Source: Tissierellales bacterium
Lineage (GTDB): Bacteria > Bacillota > Clostridia > Tissierellales > Tissierellaceae
Direction: 5' to 3'
Assembly: GCA_030146705.1 (NCBI GenBank)
Contig: JASLBE010000058.1
Location: forward strand, 1 to 24,714
Length of the DNA: 24,714 bases
Under the pieces are notes generated by a model. That model did no database searches, was not told the DNA's origin, and worked only from the letters and a program-made list of their open reading frames with translations. This document shows, in pieces, positions 6,668 to 14,703 of this stretch. The translations under genes and the position numbers were made by a program. Numbering within the stretch: position 1 is the first letter of the stretch; the number at the start of each line of letters is the position of its first letter.

Positions 6668-7543
6668 ATGAATGGAGAAACAAAGATAATTAGACTTTCT
6701 AATGGATACAATGTTTGGACCCGTCGTGTGGGAAGGGGAGATATAAAAATACTATTGCTACATGGAGGGCCAGGAATGACCCATGAATATTTAGAATCCT
6801 TAAGCTACTTTCTTCCGCAAGAAGGAGTAGAGTTATATTTTTATGACCAATTAGGGTCATATTATTCTGACCAGCCAGATGATCCCACCCTATGGACTAT
6901 GGATAGGTTTAAAGATGAGGTCGAAGAGGTTAGAAAAGCTTTAGGCTTAGAGGATTTTTACCTATATGGTTCCTCTTGGGGTGGATTTTTAGCCATAGAA
7001 TATGCCCTGCATTATAAAGAAGGCCTAAGAGGCTTGATACTATCAAATACAACTGCTAGTATTGATGCTTATACTAAGTATGTTAATGAATTAAGGTCTA
7101 GGGCACCAAAAGAAGTCCAGGATAAGTGGAAGTTCTATGAGGAAAGAAAAGACTATGATAATGAAGAATATAATAGGTTATTAGATGACTATTTAAATAA
7201 TTTATATATATGTAGGCTAGACCCTTGGCCTGAACCAGCTCTTAGAAGTTTTGCCAACCTAGGTAGACAGGTTTATGAAACCCTACATGGGCCAAATGAG
7301 TTTTTAGTAACTGGAAATTATAAGGAGTGGGACAGGTGGGATAGGCTGGATGAAATAAAAGTTCCAACTTTAATACTTGGAGCAAAATATGATTCTATGA
7401 GCCTAGAAGACCAAGAAAAAATGCATAAGTTGATACCAAACTCTAGCCTAGGCATATGTCCAAAAGGTAGCCACTTGTCTATGTGGGATGACCAAGAAAA
7501 TTATTTTAAATTTTTAATAGACTTTTTAAGGGTTAATAAATAA
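6668..7543 (+). CDS. pip: Proline iminopeptidase-like alpha/beta hydrolase (S33 family)
   Basis: A 291-residue alpha/beta hydrolase. The oxyanion-hole motif LHGGPG (31-36), DQLGSYYSDQP (60-70), the nucleophile elbow GSSWGG with S103, the acid D242 (GAKYDSM) and H269 (KGSHLSMW) form a complete catalytic triad. The HGGPG motif and the 'Y.DQ.G…S..P' segment are characteristic of proline iminopeptidases/tricorn-interacting-factor-like S33 peptidases, which release N-terminal proline or other residues from short peptides in the cytoplasm. The cap domain spans about 130-215. It starts 21 bases after the Lrp gene, behind AGGAGGAGA, and is probably cotranscribed with it. Specificity for proline is not proven by sequence. 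Confidence 0.85.
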   Translation: MNGETKIIRLSNGYNVWTRRVGRGDIKILLLHGGPGMTHEYLESLSYFLPQEGVELYFYDQLGSYYSDQPDDPTLWTMDRFKDEVEEVRKALGLEDFYLYGSSWGGFLAIEYALHYKEGLRGLILSNTTASIDAYTKYVNELRSRAPKEVQDKWKFYEERKDYDNEEYNRLLDDYLNNLYICRLDPWPEPALRSFANLGRQVYETLHGPNEFLVTGNYKEWDRWDRLDEIKVPTLILGAKYDSMSLEDQEKMHKLIPNSSLGICPKGSHLSMWDDQENYFKFLIDFLRVNK

Positions 7544-7568
7544 TTTTATCTGATTTAAGTTATAAATC

Positions 7569-7597
7569 TTGACAAAAATATTATGGTTTAGTAATAT
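7569..7597 (+). promoter_or_regulatory. Promoter of the leuS T-box transcript
   Basis: A perfect -35 TTGACA (7569-7574), a 17-base spacer and TAATAT (7592-7597) precede the T-box leader. Transcription would start around 7604. Confidence 0.7.
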
Positions 7598-7611
7598 ACT
7601 ATTAATGAAAT

Positions 7612-7842
7612 AAAATATTCTTTGATGGAAAGCAGTAGGCAAAAACCTAGTTTTAGAGAGTTATCGGTTGGTGGAAGATAATACTAGGGTTTGTTGAACT
7701 AGTTCTTGAGAAGTTGTGGTGAGTTTAGTAACCACAACCGGCAAATACCGTTAGATTATAAGTGGGTAGCTAGGGCTACCAAGTAGAAGTGGTACCGCGG
7801 AATTCAACCTTTCGTCTCTATAAGAGATGGAAGGTTTTTTTA
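7612..7842 (+). ncRNA. T-box leader (Leu specifier) controlling leuS
   Basis: The T-box motif AGAAGTGGTACCGCGG lies at 7785-7800 and is followed by the regulated terminator. Stem I pairs AAACCTAGT (5' arm, before 7655) with ACTAGGGTTT (about 7683-7692). The specifier-loop sequence GAA-CTA-G-TTCTTGAG matches the usual GAA-(codon)-purine-TTCTTGAG layout, giving specifier CTA (Leu) at 7699-7701. A hairpin GGTAGC/GCTACC (7765-7770/7775-7780) lies just before the T-box. CTT at 7705-7707 is an alternative Leu codon but sits outside the usual specifier position. Uncharged tRNA-Leu should promote read-through into leuS. This leader fills the 318-base gap after the S33 gene. Confidence 0.92.
7806..7841 (+). 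terminator. T-box regulated terminator before leuS
   Basis: AACCTTTCGTCTCT (7806-7819) pairs with AGAGATGGAAGGTT (7823-7836) through 14 pairs, two of them G-U, followed by a T-run. It starts five bases after the T-box motif, so it is mutually exclusive with the antiterminator. Confidence 0.9.
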
Positions 7843-7861
7843 ATTATAGGAGGAAGGTAAA

Positions 7862-10273
7862 ATGATAGAATATAATCCAAGAGCCATAGAGGAAAAATGG
7901 CAAAAAATTTGGGCTGAAGAGGAAGTTTATAAGGCTGAAAATAATTCAACTAAGGACAAGTACTATATATTAGTAGAGTTTCCATATCCATCGGCAGATG
8001 GTTTGCATGTAGGCCATGCTAGACCCTATACAGCTTTAGACATAGTGGCTAGAAAGAAAAGATACGAAGGATATAATGTACTTTTCCCAATGGGCTGGGA
8101 TGCTTTTGGTCTACCAACTGAAAACTTTGCTATAAAAAATAAAATTCATCCAAAAGTGGTTACAGAAAATAATGTTAAAAACTTTAAAAGGCAGTTGCAA
8201 GATATAGGTTTTTCATTTGATTGGTCAAGGGAAATAAATACTACTGACCCAGAATATTACAAGTGGACTCAATGGTTGTTTTTAAAGTTTTTTGAAAAGG
8301 GATTGGCCTATAAAAAAGAGATGCCTATTAACTGGTGTACTTCTTGTAAGATTGGACTTGCCAATGAAGAAGTTGTAAATGGTGCCTGTGAAAGGTGTGG
8401 AGGAGAAGTAGTCCACAAGGTTAAAAATCAATGGATGCTTAAGATAACAGAATATGCTGATAGGCTTATAGATGACCTAGATGATATAGATTTTTTAAAT
8501 GCTGTAAGTACCCAGCAGAAAAACTGGATCGGCAGGTCCTATGGTATGAATGTTGATTTTAATATAGCAGGCATAGAAGAAAAATTAACTATATTTACAA
8601 CTAGGCCAGATACTTTATTTGGAGCGACTTATATGGTAATTTCTCCGGAACACCCAGTAATAGATAAGTATAGGTCAACTATAGCTAACTTTAGTGAGAT
8701 AGAAGACTATAGGGAGGAAGCTGCTAAAAAATCTGATTTTGAAAGAACTGAACTAGTTAAGGAAAAAACAGGGGTTGAAATAGATGGACTTAAGGCTATA
8801 AATCCTGTTACAGGTAAAGAAATTCCTATTTTTGTTTCAGACTATGTTTTAATGACCTATGGTACTGGAGCTATAATGGCTGTTCCTGGCCATGACCAAA
8901 GGGATTGGGAGTTTGCTAAGAAGTTTAATCTTCCAATAGTTGAAGTTGTAAAGGGTGGAAATGTCCAGGAGGAAGCCTTTACAGATACAGAAGATGGAAT
9001 TATTATAAATTCTGACTTTTTAGATGGGATGGACGTTAAAGATGCTTTTGAAAAAATAGCAAGCTGGTTGGAAGAAAAAGGCTTGGGAGAAAGAAAAACT
9101 AACTACAAGCTTAGGGACTGGGTATTTTCAAGGCAAAGATATTGGGGAGAACCAATACCACTAGTTCATTGTGATAAGTGTGGTTGGGTTCCAGTTCCAG
9201 AAAAAGACCTACCAGTAGAACTTCCTAATGTAGAAAACTACCAGCCAACTGATACTGGAGAATCTCCACTTGCAGATATAGACGAATGGGTTAATACTAC
9301 TTGTCCAAGTTGTGGTGGGCCAGGCAAGAGAGAAACTGACACTATGCCAAATTGGGCTGGATCTTCCTGGTATTTCTTAAGGTATACAGACCCGAAAAAT
9401 AGTGAAGAATTTGCATCAAGGGAAGCACTTGACTATTGGATGCCAGTAGACTGGTACAATGGTGGTATGGAGCATACGACTTTACACTTATTATATTCAA
9501 GGTTTTGGCATAAATTTTTCTATGACCTTGGTCTAGTTTCTAGTCCAGAACCTTTTAATAAGAGGACTGCTCACGGAATGATTCTTGGAGAAGGTCATGT
9601 GAAAATGTCTAAATCCTTGGGAAATGTAATTAATCCTAGTGTCATAGTAGATGAATTTGGAGCAGATACCCTTAGAACATATGAAATGTTTGTAGGAGAT
9701 TTTGAAAAGTCTGCAGAATGGTCTACTAATGGAGTAAAAGGATGTAGAAGGTTCTTAGAGAGGGTTTGGAAAATCCAAGAAAAGGTAGTAGATGGGGAAA
9801 ACTATAGCAAAGAGCTAGAAGTTAGTATAAACAAGACAATAAAGAAGGTAAGCAAAGATTTTGATACCCTTAAGTTTAATACTGGAATAGCAGCCTTAAT
9901 GGAATTATTAAATGAATTTGGCAAGCTAGAAAGTATTACTAAGAAGGATATGGAAACTTATTTACAATTATTAAACCCAGTAGCTCCTCATATAACGGAA
10001 GAAATTTGGGAGATTCTAGGTTTAGAAGGCAGGCTTTTTGAGCAAGTATGGCCAAGCTATGATGAAAGTAAAACTATTGAAGATTCAATAGATATGCCAA
10101 TACAAGTTAATGGTAAGGTTAGGGCAACTATTAAAGTTGACCGTAATATTACCAAGGAAGAGCTTAGAAAGATATCAGAAGCGGATGAAAATGTTAATAG
10201 GTTTTTAGAAGGTAAAGAGATAGTTAAGGAAATCTTTGTACCAGGAAGAATCTATAATATAGTTGTAAAATAG
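7862..10273 (+). CDS. leuS: Leucyl-tRNA synthetase
   Basis: A cytoplasmic class I synthetase charging tRNA-Leu. The 803 residues match bacterial LeuRS. Visible features are the HIGH signature as HVGH (H49-H52), a zinc-ribbon-like CTSC…CERC in the insertion near 159-178, the CP1 editing domain (about 225-415, with TTRPDTLFG and the GTGAIMAVPGHDQRD editing motif), a second CDKC…CPSC cysteine set, and KMSKS at 581-585. The C-terminal region ends in the small domain that contacts tRNA (…MPIQVNGKVRATIKV…). The ATG follows TAGGAGGAAGG. It is monocistronic between its T-box leader and a strong terminator. Confidence 0.98.
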   Translation: MIEYNPRAIEEKWQKIWAEEEVYKAENNSTKDKYYILVEFPYPSADGLHVGHARPYTALDIVARKKRYEGYNVLFPMGWDAFGLPTENFAIKNKIHPKVVTENNVKNFKRQLQDIGFSFDWSREINTTDPEYYKWTQWLFLKFFEKGLAYKKEMPINWCTSCKIGLANEEVVNGACERCGGEVVHKVKNQWMLKITEYADRLIDDLDDIDFLNAVSTQQKNWIGRSYGMNVDFNIAGIEEKLTIFTTRPDTLFGATYMVISPEHPVIDKYRSTIANFSEIEDYREEAAKKSDFERTELVKEKTGVEIDGLKAINPVTGKEIPIFVSDYVLMTYGTGAIMAVPGHDQRDWEFAKKFNLPIVEVVKGGNVQEEAFTDTEDGIIINSDFLDGMDVKDAFEKIASWLEEKGLGERKTNYKLRDWVFSRQRYWGEPIPLVHCDKCGWVPVPEKDLPVELPNVENYQPTDTGESPLADIDEWVNTTCPSCGGPGKRETDTMPNWAGSSWYFLRYTDPKNSEEFASREALDYWMPVDWYNGGMEHTTLHLLYSRFWHKFFYDLGLVSSPEPFNKRTAHGMILGEGHVKMSKSLGNVINPSVIVDEFGADTLRTYEMFVGDFEKSAEWSTNGVKGCRRFLERVWKIQEKVVDGENYSKELEVSINKTIKKVSKDFDTLKFNTGIAALMELLNEFGKLESITKKDMETYLQLLNPVAPHITEEIWEILGLEGRLFEQVWPSYDESKTIEDSIDMPIQVNGKVRATIKVDRNITKEELRKISEADENVNRFLEGKEIVKEIFVPGRIYNIVVK

Positions 10274-10281
10274 AATTTATT

Positions 10282-10331
10282 AAAAATACCCTTAGGGAAG
10301 CTTGAATGGCTTTTTTATAAGGGTATTTTTT
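10282..10331 (+). terminator. Intrinsic terminator of leuS
   Basis: AAAAATACCCTTA (10282-10294) pairs with TAAGGGTATTTTT (10318-10330), giving a long stem with a 23-base loop and a T-run extending it. Confidence 0.85.
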
Positions 10332-10400
10332 ACCTAATTAATAATAGTTGTAAATTTTTAACTATTATGTAATAATATCATAAGATTAAGGAGGAATTAT

Positions 10401-11231
10401 ATGAAAAAAATTAAAGTTATAACAGATAGTACAGCTTACTTTACTAGGGAGGAGAAAGAAACTTATGGGATATCAATAGTTCCCTTAACCTATATTGTTA
10501 ATAATAAGGTTATGAAAGAGGGTTTTCCTGAAGACTATGAAGATTTTTTTAAGGAACTAGAAAAGGGAGACCTCACTATAACAACTTCTCAGCCAGCTGT
10601 AGGGGATTTTTTAAGCCTATATGAAGAGGCTTTTAATGAAGGCTATGATGAGATAGTAGTAGTTGTTTTATCTTCTAAATTAAGCGGGGCATTTAATAGT
10701 GCTAACCTAGCAAAAAATTCTTTAGGGGACAAAATGATTACTGTTATAGATTCTGAAACAGCTGCAGGAAATTTAAAGTTTTTAGTTTTAGATGCTTTAG
10801 ATTTAGTTGAAAAGGGAAAAACAGCTAATGAAATAGAGGCTTATATAAATTTGAAAAAAAAGGACCTAGCCTTATTTTTAACTGTTGGAGACTTAAAGTA
10901 TTTAAACAAGAGTGGTAGACTTTCTAAGGCTAAGTCTTTAGTTGGGAACCTTCTTAGGATAAAACCTATTTTGACCCTAGAAGGAGGAAGCTTAGAAGTT
11001 TTTGACAAGACTAGGGGTAGGAAGCAGGCTATGGGGGAAATCTTTAAAAATCTTCCAAAGAATGCGAAAAAAATAATAGTATGCCATATATTAGCAGCTG
11101 AAGAGGCGGAAGAACTAAGGAGAAAAATAAAAGAAAAATATAATAATATTGAAGTTTCAATTGGGAGGATAGGGCCTACAATTGGTGGCCATTTAGGGCC
11201 AAAATCCATAGGCGTTTGTATATATATTTAA
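10401..11231 (+). CDS. DegV family protein (FakB-like fatty acid-binding)
   Basis: A 276-residue DegV protein. The family binds a fatty acid in a buried pocket and, as FakB, presents it to the kinase FakA so that exogenous fatty acids enter phospholipid synthesis. Family sequences seen are KVITDSTAYF (5-14), TSQPAVGDFL (about 61-70), the LSSKLSGAFNSA segment, the conserved GDLKYLNKSGRLSKAK, the basic DKTRGRKQAM and the terminal IGPTIGGHLGPKSIGV. The ATG lies seven bases after AAGGAGG. A weak promoter (TTGTAA 10348-10353, AATAAT 10371-10376, 17-base spacer) lies upstream. No FakA gene is in the window. No terminator separates it from the iscR promoter. Confidence 0.93.
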   Translation: MKKIKVITDSTAYFTREEKETYGISIVPLTYIVNNKVMKEGFPEDYEDFFKELEKGDLTITTSQPAVGDFLSLYEEAFNEGYDEIVVVVLSSKLSGAFNSANLAKNSLGDKMITVIDSETAAGNLKFLVLDALDLVEKGKTANEIEAYINLKKKDLALFLTVGDLKYLNKSGRLSKAKSLVGNLLRIKPILTLEGGSLEVFDKTRGRKQAMGEIFKNLPKNAKKIIVCHILAAEEAEELRRKIKEKYNNIEVSIGRIGPTIGGHLGPKSIGVCIYI

Positions 11232-11262
11232 TCTTGACATATTTAGTCGGGTATACTACAAT
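11230..11262 (+). promoter_or_regulatory. iscR promoter overlapped by an IscR-type operator
   Basis: TTGACA (11234-11239), a 17-base spacer and TACAAT (11257-11262) form the promoter. The 25 bases 11230-11254 match the E. coli type 1 IscR site ATASYYGACTRWWWYAGTCRRSTAT at 21 positions by my alignment; the right half AGTCGGGTAT is perfect. The site covers the -35 and most of the spacer, so binding would block RNA polymerase, as in iscR autorepression. Confidence 0.8.
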
Positions 11263-11306
11263 TATTAATACCAAGTATTTTACTAGGAATTAAAAGAGGT
11301 GTTAAT

Positions 11307-11744
11307 ATGAAATTGTCTACAAGGGGAAGATATGGGCTAAAAGCTGCATTTGAGTTGGCAATTCAATATGGAAATGGGCCAATCCCATTAAAAGATATAG
11401 CAAATACACAAAATCTTTCAGAGAGTTATTTAGAGCAACTTTTCTTATCCCTAAGGAAGGAAAAGCTTATAGAGAGTGTTAGGGGTGCCCAGGGTGGCTA
11501 TATGCTTTCTAAAGAGCCTAGAAATATAACTGTTGGAGAAATTTTAAGGTGTCTAGAAGGAAATATGTCACCAACAGCTTGTTTGGAAGATGAAAGTATA
11601 AAATGCTCCCAGGCGGAAGAATGTATAACCAAATATGTTTGGTCTGAGATTAAAGATTCAATAGATAGTGTAATAGATTCAATAACGTTACAGGATATGG
11701 TAGACAAAAGTGTACTTAAATCTAAGGAGGTTTCCAATGGATAA
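11307..11744 (+). CDS. iscR: Rrf2-family Fe-S regulator IscR
   Basis: A 145-residue Rrf2 regulator with a winged helix-turn-helix at about 1-65 (MKLSTRGRYGLKAAFELA…LSESYLEQLF…VRGAQGGYML). The cluster-binding segment has C92, C100 and C106 (ACLEDES-IKC-SQAEEC), the three-cysteine pattern that holds a [2Fe-2S] cluster in IscR. That separates it from CymR, which lacks these cysteines although it occupies the same locus in Bacillus. The position of E. coli IscR H107 is a lysine here (CITKYVW). It starts behind AGAGGTG and overlaps iscS by 8 bases. The operator match upstream and the downstream iscS-iscU support Fe-S homeostasis as its role. Confidence 0.92.
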   Translation: MKLSTRGRYGLKAAFELAIQYGNGPIPLKDIANTQNLSESYLEQLFLSLRKEKLIESVRGAQGGYMLSKEPRNITVGEILRCLEGNMSPTACLEDESIKCSQAEECITKYVWSEIKDSIDSVIDSITLQDMVDKSVLKSKEVSNG

Positions 11745-12918
11745 ATATATATATATGGACAATGCTGCAACTACAAAAATGAAAGAGGAAGTTTTAGATG
11801 AGATGATGCCTTATTTAAAGGATAATTATGGTAATCCATCTTCAACCTATTCTCTAGGAGTAAGGAGTAAAACAGCCATAGACAAGGCTAGGGAAGTAGT
11901 AGCGGAAAAAATAGGAGGAACAAGTAGGGAAATCTACTTTACTTCTGGTGGAAGTGAAGCTGATAATTGGGCTATTAAAGGAGTTGCCTATGCAAATAAG
12001 GCCAAGGGTAAGCATATAATAACATCAAAAGTTGAACACCACGCTGTCCTTCATACTTGTGAATATTTAGAAAAACAAGGCTTTGAGGTAACCTATTTAG
12101 ATGTTGATGAATATGGAATAGTAGACCCTAAAGATGTAAAAGAAGCTATACGAGAAGATACAATACTAATTACAATTATGTATGCAAATAATGAGGTTGG
12201 TAGTATAATGCCAATTAAAGAAATTGGAAAAATAGCTAAGGAACACAAGGTATACTTCCATACCGATGCAGTTCAAGCAGTTGGAAGTTTAAAAATAGAT
12301 GTGGATGAATTGAATGTTGATTTATTATCTATGTCTGCCCATAAATTTTATGGACCTAAGGGTGTTGGTGCCCTTTATATAAGAAGGGGCGTAAGGATAG
12401 ATAGCCTAATAATAGGTGGAGGCCAAGAAAGGTCAAAAAGAGCAGGAACAGAAAATATAGCTGGAATTGTAGGAATGGCTAAGGCTTTAGAACTTGCCTA
12501 TGATGGATATGAGGAAAGAAATGAAAAACTTTCAAGGCTTAGAGACCTACTAATCGACAAAGTGTTAAAGAAAATAGATTATACAAGGCTAAATGGACAC
12601 CCAACTAAGAGGTTACCTGGCAATGTAAACCTAAGTATAGAATTTATTGAAGGTGAGTCTATGCTTTTGAGCTTGGATATGGTTGGAGTTGCTGCTTCAA
12701 GTGGGTCTGCATGTACTTCAGGAAGCTTAGATCCTTCCCATGTACTTTTAGCAATGGGGCTTAGCCATGAAATTGCCCATGGGTCTTTGAGACTTTCACT
12801 TAGTGAAGAAAATACTGAAGAAGATATAGATTATGTTGTGGAGTCTTTAGAAAAAATAGTAGACAGACTAAGAATGATGTCGCCATTATATGAAAAAATC
12901 ATTAAGGGGGAAAAATAA
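11737..12918 (+). CDS. iscS: Cysteine desulfurase IscS/NifS
   Basis: A PLP enzyme that removes sulfur from cysteine, forms a persulfide and passes it to IscU and tRNA thiolation enzymes. The chosen ATG at 11737 lies six bases after AAGGAGG and overlaps the end of iscR (stop at 11742-11744); a longer frame back to 11710 has no such site. The protein is 393 residues: MDNAATT (7-13), the HHAV segment (101-104), PLP-stacking HTDAVQ (175-180), Schiff-base K203 in SMSAHKFYGPKG, and the catalytic C326 in SSGSACTSGSLDPSHVL. The SSGSACTSGS loop is the group I (IscS/NifS) form, suited to supplying a scaffold. It is translationally coupled to iscR and separated from iscU by one base. Confidence 0.97.
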   Translation: MDKYIYMDNAATTKMKEEVLDEMMPYLKDNYGNPSSTYSLGVRSKTAIDKAREVVAEKIGGTSREIYFTSGGSEADNWAIKGVAYANKAKGKHIITSKVEHHAVLHTCEYLEKQGFEVTYLDVDEYGIVDPKDVKEAIREDTILITIMYANNEVGSIMPIKEIGKIAKEHKVYFHTDAVQAVGSLKIDVDELNVDLLSMSAHKFYGPKGVGALYIRRGVRIDSLIIGGGQERSKRAGTENIAGIVGMAKALELAYDGYEERNEKLSRLRDLLIDKVLKKIDYTRLNGHPTKRLPGNVNLSIEFIEGESMLLSLDMVGVAASSGSACTSGSLDPSHVLLAMGLSHEIAHGSLRLSLSEENTEEDIDYVVESLEKIVDRLRMMSPLYEKIIKGEK

Positions 12919-12919
12919 T

Positions 12920-13339
12920 ATGATGTACACAAAAGAGGTTATGGATCATTTTATGAATCCAAGAAATGTTGGAGAAATAGAAAATGCAGATGGTATAGGT
13001 GAAGTTGGTAATCCTAAGTGTGGAGATATAATGAAGATGTATCTTAAAATTGATGGAGATATTATAGAGGATGTTAAGTTTAAAACTTTTGGATGCGGAT
13101 CTGCAATAGCAACTTCAAGTATGGTAACAGAGTTAATTAAGGGTAAAACAATTGAGGAGGCTATGAAGGTTTCTAACCAAGATGTTGCTGATGAACTAGG
13201 GGGGCTTCCGGCTGTAAAGATGCATTGTTCTGTACTTGCAGAACAAGGAATAAAGTCTGCCCTACTAGACTATTCTAAAAAATCTGGAGTTAAGATAGAA
13301 GGTCTAGAAGATTTCGATTTCACAGAGCCTGAACATTAA
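12920..13339 (+). CDS. iscU: Fe-S cluster scaffold protein IscU/NifU-like
   Basis: A 139-residue scaffold on which IscS-derived sulfur and iron assemble into clusters. The three ligand cysteines are present in the expected places: C34 with D36 (GNPKCGD), C59 (KTFGCGSAIA) and C103 (KMHCSVLAEQ). The start at ATG 12920 comes one base after the iscS stop and behind AAGGGGG; the next codon is also ATG. The C-terminal tail (…GVKIEGLEDFDFTEPEH) is longer than in E. coli IscU but usual for clostridial versions. No HscA, HscB or ferredoxin gene follows, so this is the minimal clostridial isc operon. A strong terminator ends it. Confidence 0.96.
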   Translation: MMYTKEVMDHFMNPRNVGEIENADGIGEVGNPKCGDIMKMYLKIDGDIIEDVKFKTFGCGSAIATSSMVTELIKGKTIEEAMKVSNQDVADELGGLPAVKMHCSVLAEQGIKSALLDYSKKSGVKIEGLEDFDFTEPEH

Positions 13340-13361
13340 TTAAATATAAAGATATAAATAT

Positions 13362-13399
13362 GTTATAATAATAGGTAGCTTGTGCTACCTATTATTTTT
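13362..13399 (+). terminator. iscU terminator fused to the promoter of the next gene
   Basis: The hairpin is AATAGGTAGC (13370-13379), a TTGT loop and GCTACCTATT (13384-13393), with a T-rich tail. An extended -10 element TGTTATAAT (13362-13369 plus the base before) ends directly at the 5' arm. Transcripts from that promoter would begin around 13376, inside the 5' arm, and so would lack most of the stem and escape termination. Read-through from iscU would form the whole hairpin. Confidence 0.75.
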
Positions 13400-13416
13400 A
13401 TATATGGAGTGATAAT

Positions 13417-14613
13417 ATGGTCATGGAAGAATTAAGTATTTACTTATATAAATTAACAAAATTACTTATAATAGTATTATTATCATTAGCCGCTTATTAT
13501 TTGATTAATATAGGGAATAATTATGTGGATAAGGATAAGAGAATAACCATAGATAAAAAATTAATATTACCAGTATTAGGGGGCTTCTTCCTCCTATTTG
13601 TATTTTATAAAATGTTTAAGAAATATGATATTTTATCCGATACATTTTATACCATAATATTTTCAATAGTAATAGCATATTTATTAAATCCCATAGTTAT
13701 GTTCTTAGAGAGAAAGGGTTTAAAAAATAGGATAGTTTCGGTCCTATTAATTTACTTGGTTTTGATTGGAATAATTATTATATTTGCTTTTTTAATAATA
13801 CCTAGGTCTGCCAGGGAGATAAAGTCTTTTGCTAAAAATATGCCTATATATATGGATAGGTTTACAGATTTTACAGATAAGGTTTCCAGCAATTATAAGG
13901 AGATAACAGGTGATATTCCCTTTATATCAGAAAACCTTAAGAAAACTTTAGGAAGTAGTCTAACTGGTCTTGAGGAAGTTATAAGTAGCTGGATAAGGTC
14001 TTTTATAAATCTTTTATATAATATGTTTTCAAAGGTGATAGGCTTGGTTTTAACGCCAATCTTAACCTTATATTTTCTGGTTGACAAGGAAAAGTTTATT
14101 GGAAAGTTTTTTTCCTTAATTCCCAAGAAATATTTATCTGATTTAAAGGGCTTATTTAATGAAATAGACGACTCTTTATCAAAATTTGTAAGAGGTAGGT
14201 TGATAATGGCAATTTATGTTGGGATTAGCATTACCCTAGTGCTCCTAGTTTTAAGGGTGGATTTTGCAATTCCAATAGGATTTATTACAGGTTTTGCAGA
14301 CATAATCCCATATATAGGACCCTTTTTAGGCTTGGTTCCAGCTGTATTTTTTGCCTTACTTGAAAGCCCTGCCAAGGCTATGTGGGTAATAATATTATTT
14401 TTACTAATCCAATGGAGCGAAAATAACATAATTGCACCAAAGGCAATAGGAGAGAGTACAGGTCTTCATCCTTTAGTTGTCCTACTGGCCATAATTATAG
14501 GTGGGGGAATGTTTGGCGTATTAGGAATGATTTTCTCAGTACCAATAATAGCTGTAGGAATTATTTTGTATAAGTTTATAATGGAAAAAATATCTGGAAG
14601 GATTAGAGAATAG
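13417..14613 (+). CDS. AI-2E family (YrrI-like) transporter/permease
   Basis: A 398-residue integral membrane protein. Hydrophobic helices appear near 12-29, 47-64, 75-92 and 103-124. A soluble, coil-prone middle follows (about 130-200), then helices around 205-222 and 265-390. The C-terminal half carries the family's conserved core: LTPILTLYFLVDKEKF, FVRGRLIMAIYVG, GFADIIPYIGPFLGLVPA, and WSENNIIAPKAIGESTGLHPLVVLLAIIIGG. Family members export autoinducer-2 or act as ion/proton antiporters; the YrrI type beside alaS has no fixed function. The ATG at 13417 is six bases from GGAGTG; the ATG at 13423 is less well placed. Its neighbour alaS is the same as in Bacillus. Confidence 0.9.
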   Translation: MVMEELSIYLYKLTKLLIIVLLSLAAYYLINIGNNYVDKDKRITIDKKLILPVLGGFFLLFVFYKMFKKYDILSDTFYTIIFSIVIAYLLNPIVMFLERKGLKNRIVSVLLIYLVLIGIIIIFAFLIIPRSAREIKSFAKNMPIYMDRFTDFTDKVSSNYKEITGDIPFISENLKKTLGSSLTGLEEVISSWIRSFINLLYNMFSKVIGLVLTPILTLYFLVDKEKFIGKFFSLIPKKYLSDLKGLFNEIDDSLSKFVRGRLIMAIYVGISITLVLLVLRVDFAIPIGFITGFADIIPYIGPFLGLVPAVFFALLESPAKAMWVIILFLLIQWSENNIIAPKAIGESTGLHPLVVLLAIIIGGGMFGVLGMIFSVPIIAVGIILYKFIMEKISGRIRE

Positions 14614-14618
14614 ATTAA

Positions 14619-14647
14619 TTGACAAAGAAAATTTATTTAAATATAAT
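14619..14647 (+). promoter_or_regulatory. Consensus promoter of alaS
   Basis: TTGACA (14619-14624), exactly 17 bases, then TATAAT (14642-14647): both boxes and the spacing are perfect for sigma-A. It starts five bases after the permease stop. No T-box or terminator fits in the remaining 56 bases before alaS. Confidence 0.85.
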
Positions 14648-14703
14648 TTTATATTATGATAAAAGACTAAAATTATATTTATATATATTGAAAGGAGTAT
14701 ACA

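Noticed and set aside
10841..11209. 122-codon minus-strand open frame opposite the DegV gene
   Set aside because: Shadow of a well-supported DegV coding sequence; no recognisable protein and no ribosome site.
11307..11744. CymR (cysteine regulator) as identity of the Rrf2 protein
   Set aside because: Three cluster-type cysteines (C92, C100, C106), an IscR operator match and a downstream iscU favour IscR.
11498..11770. 90-codon minus-strand open frame opposite iscR
   Set aside because: Overlaps iscR and the start of iscS, both with complete motifs; no independent support.
14614..14703. T-box leader in front of alaS
   Set aside because: Only 90 bases, no GGTGGNACCGCG-type motif and no terminator hairpin; a perfect promoter explains the gap.
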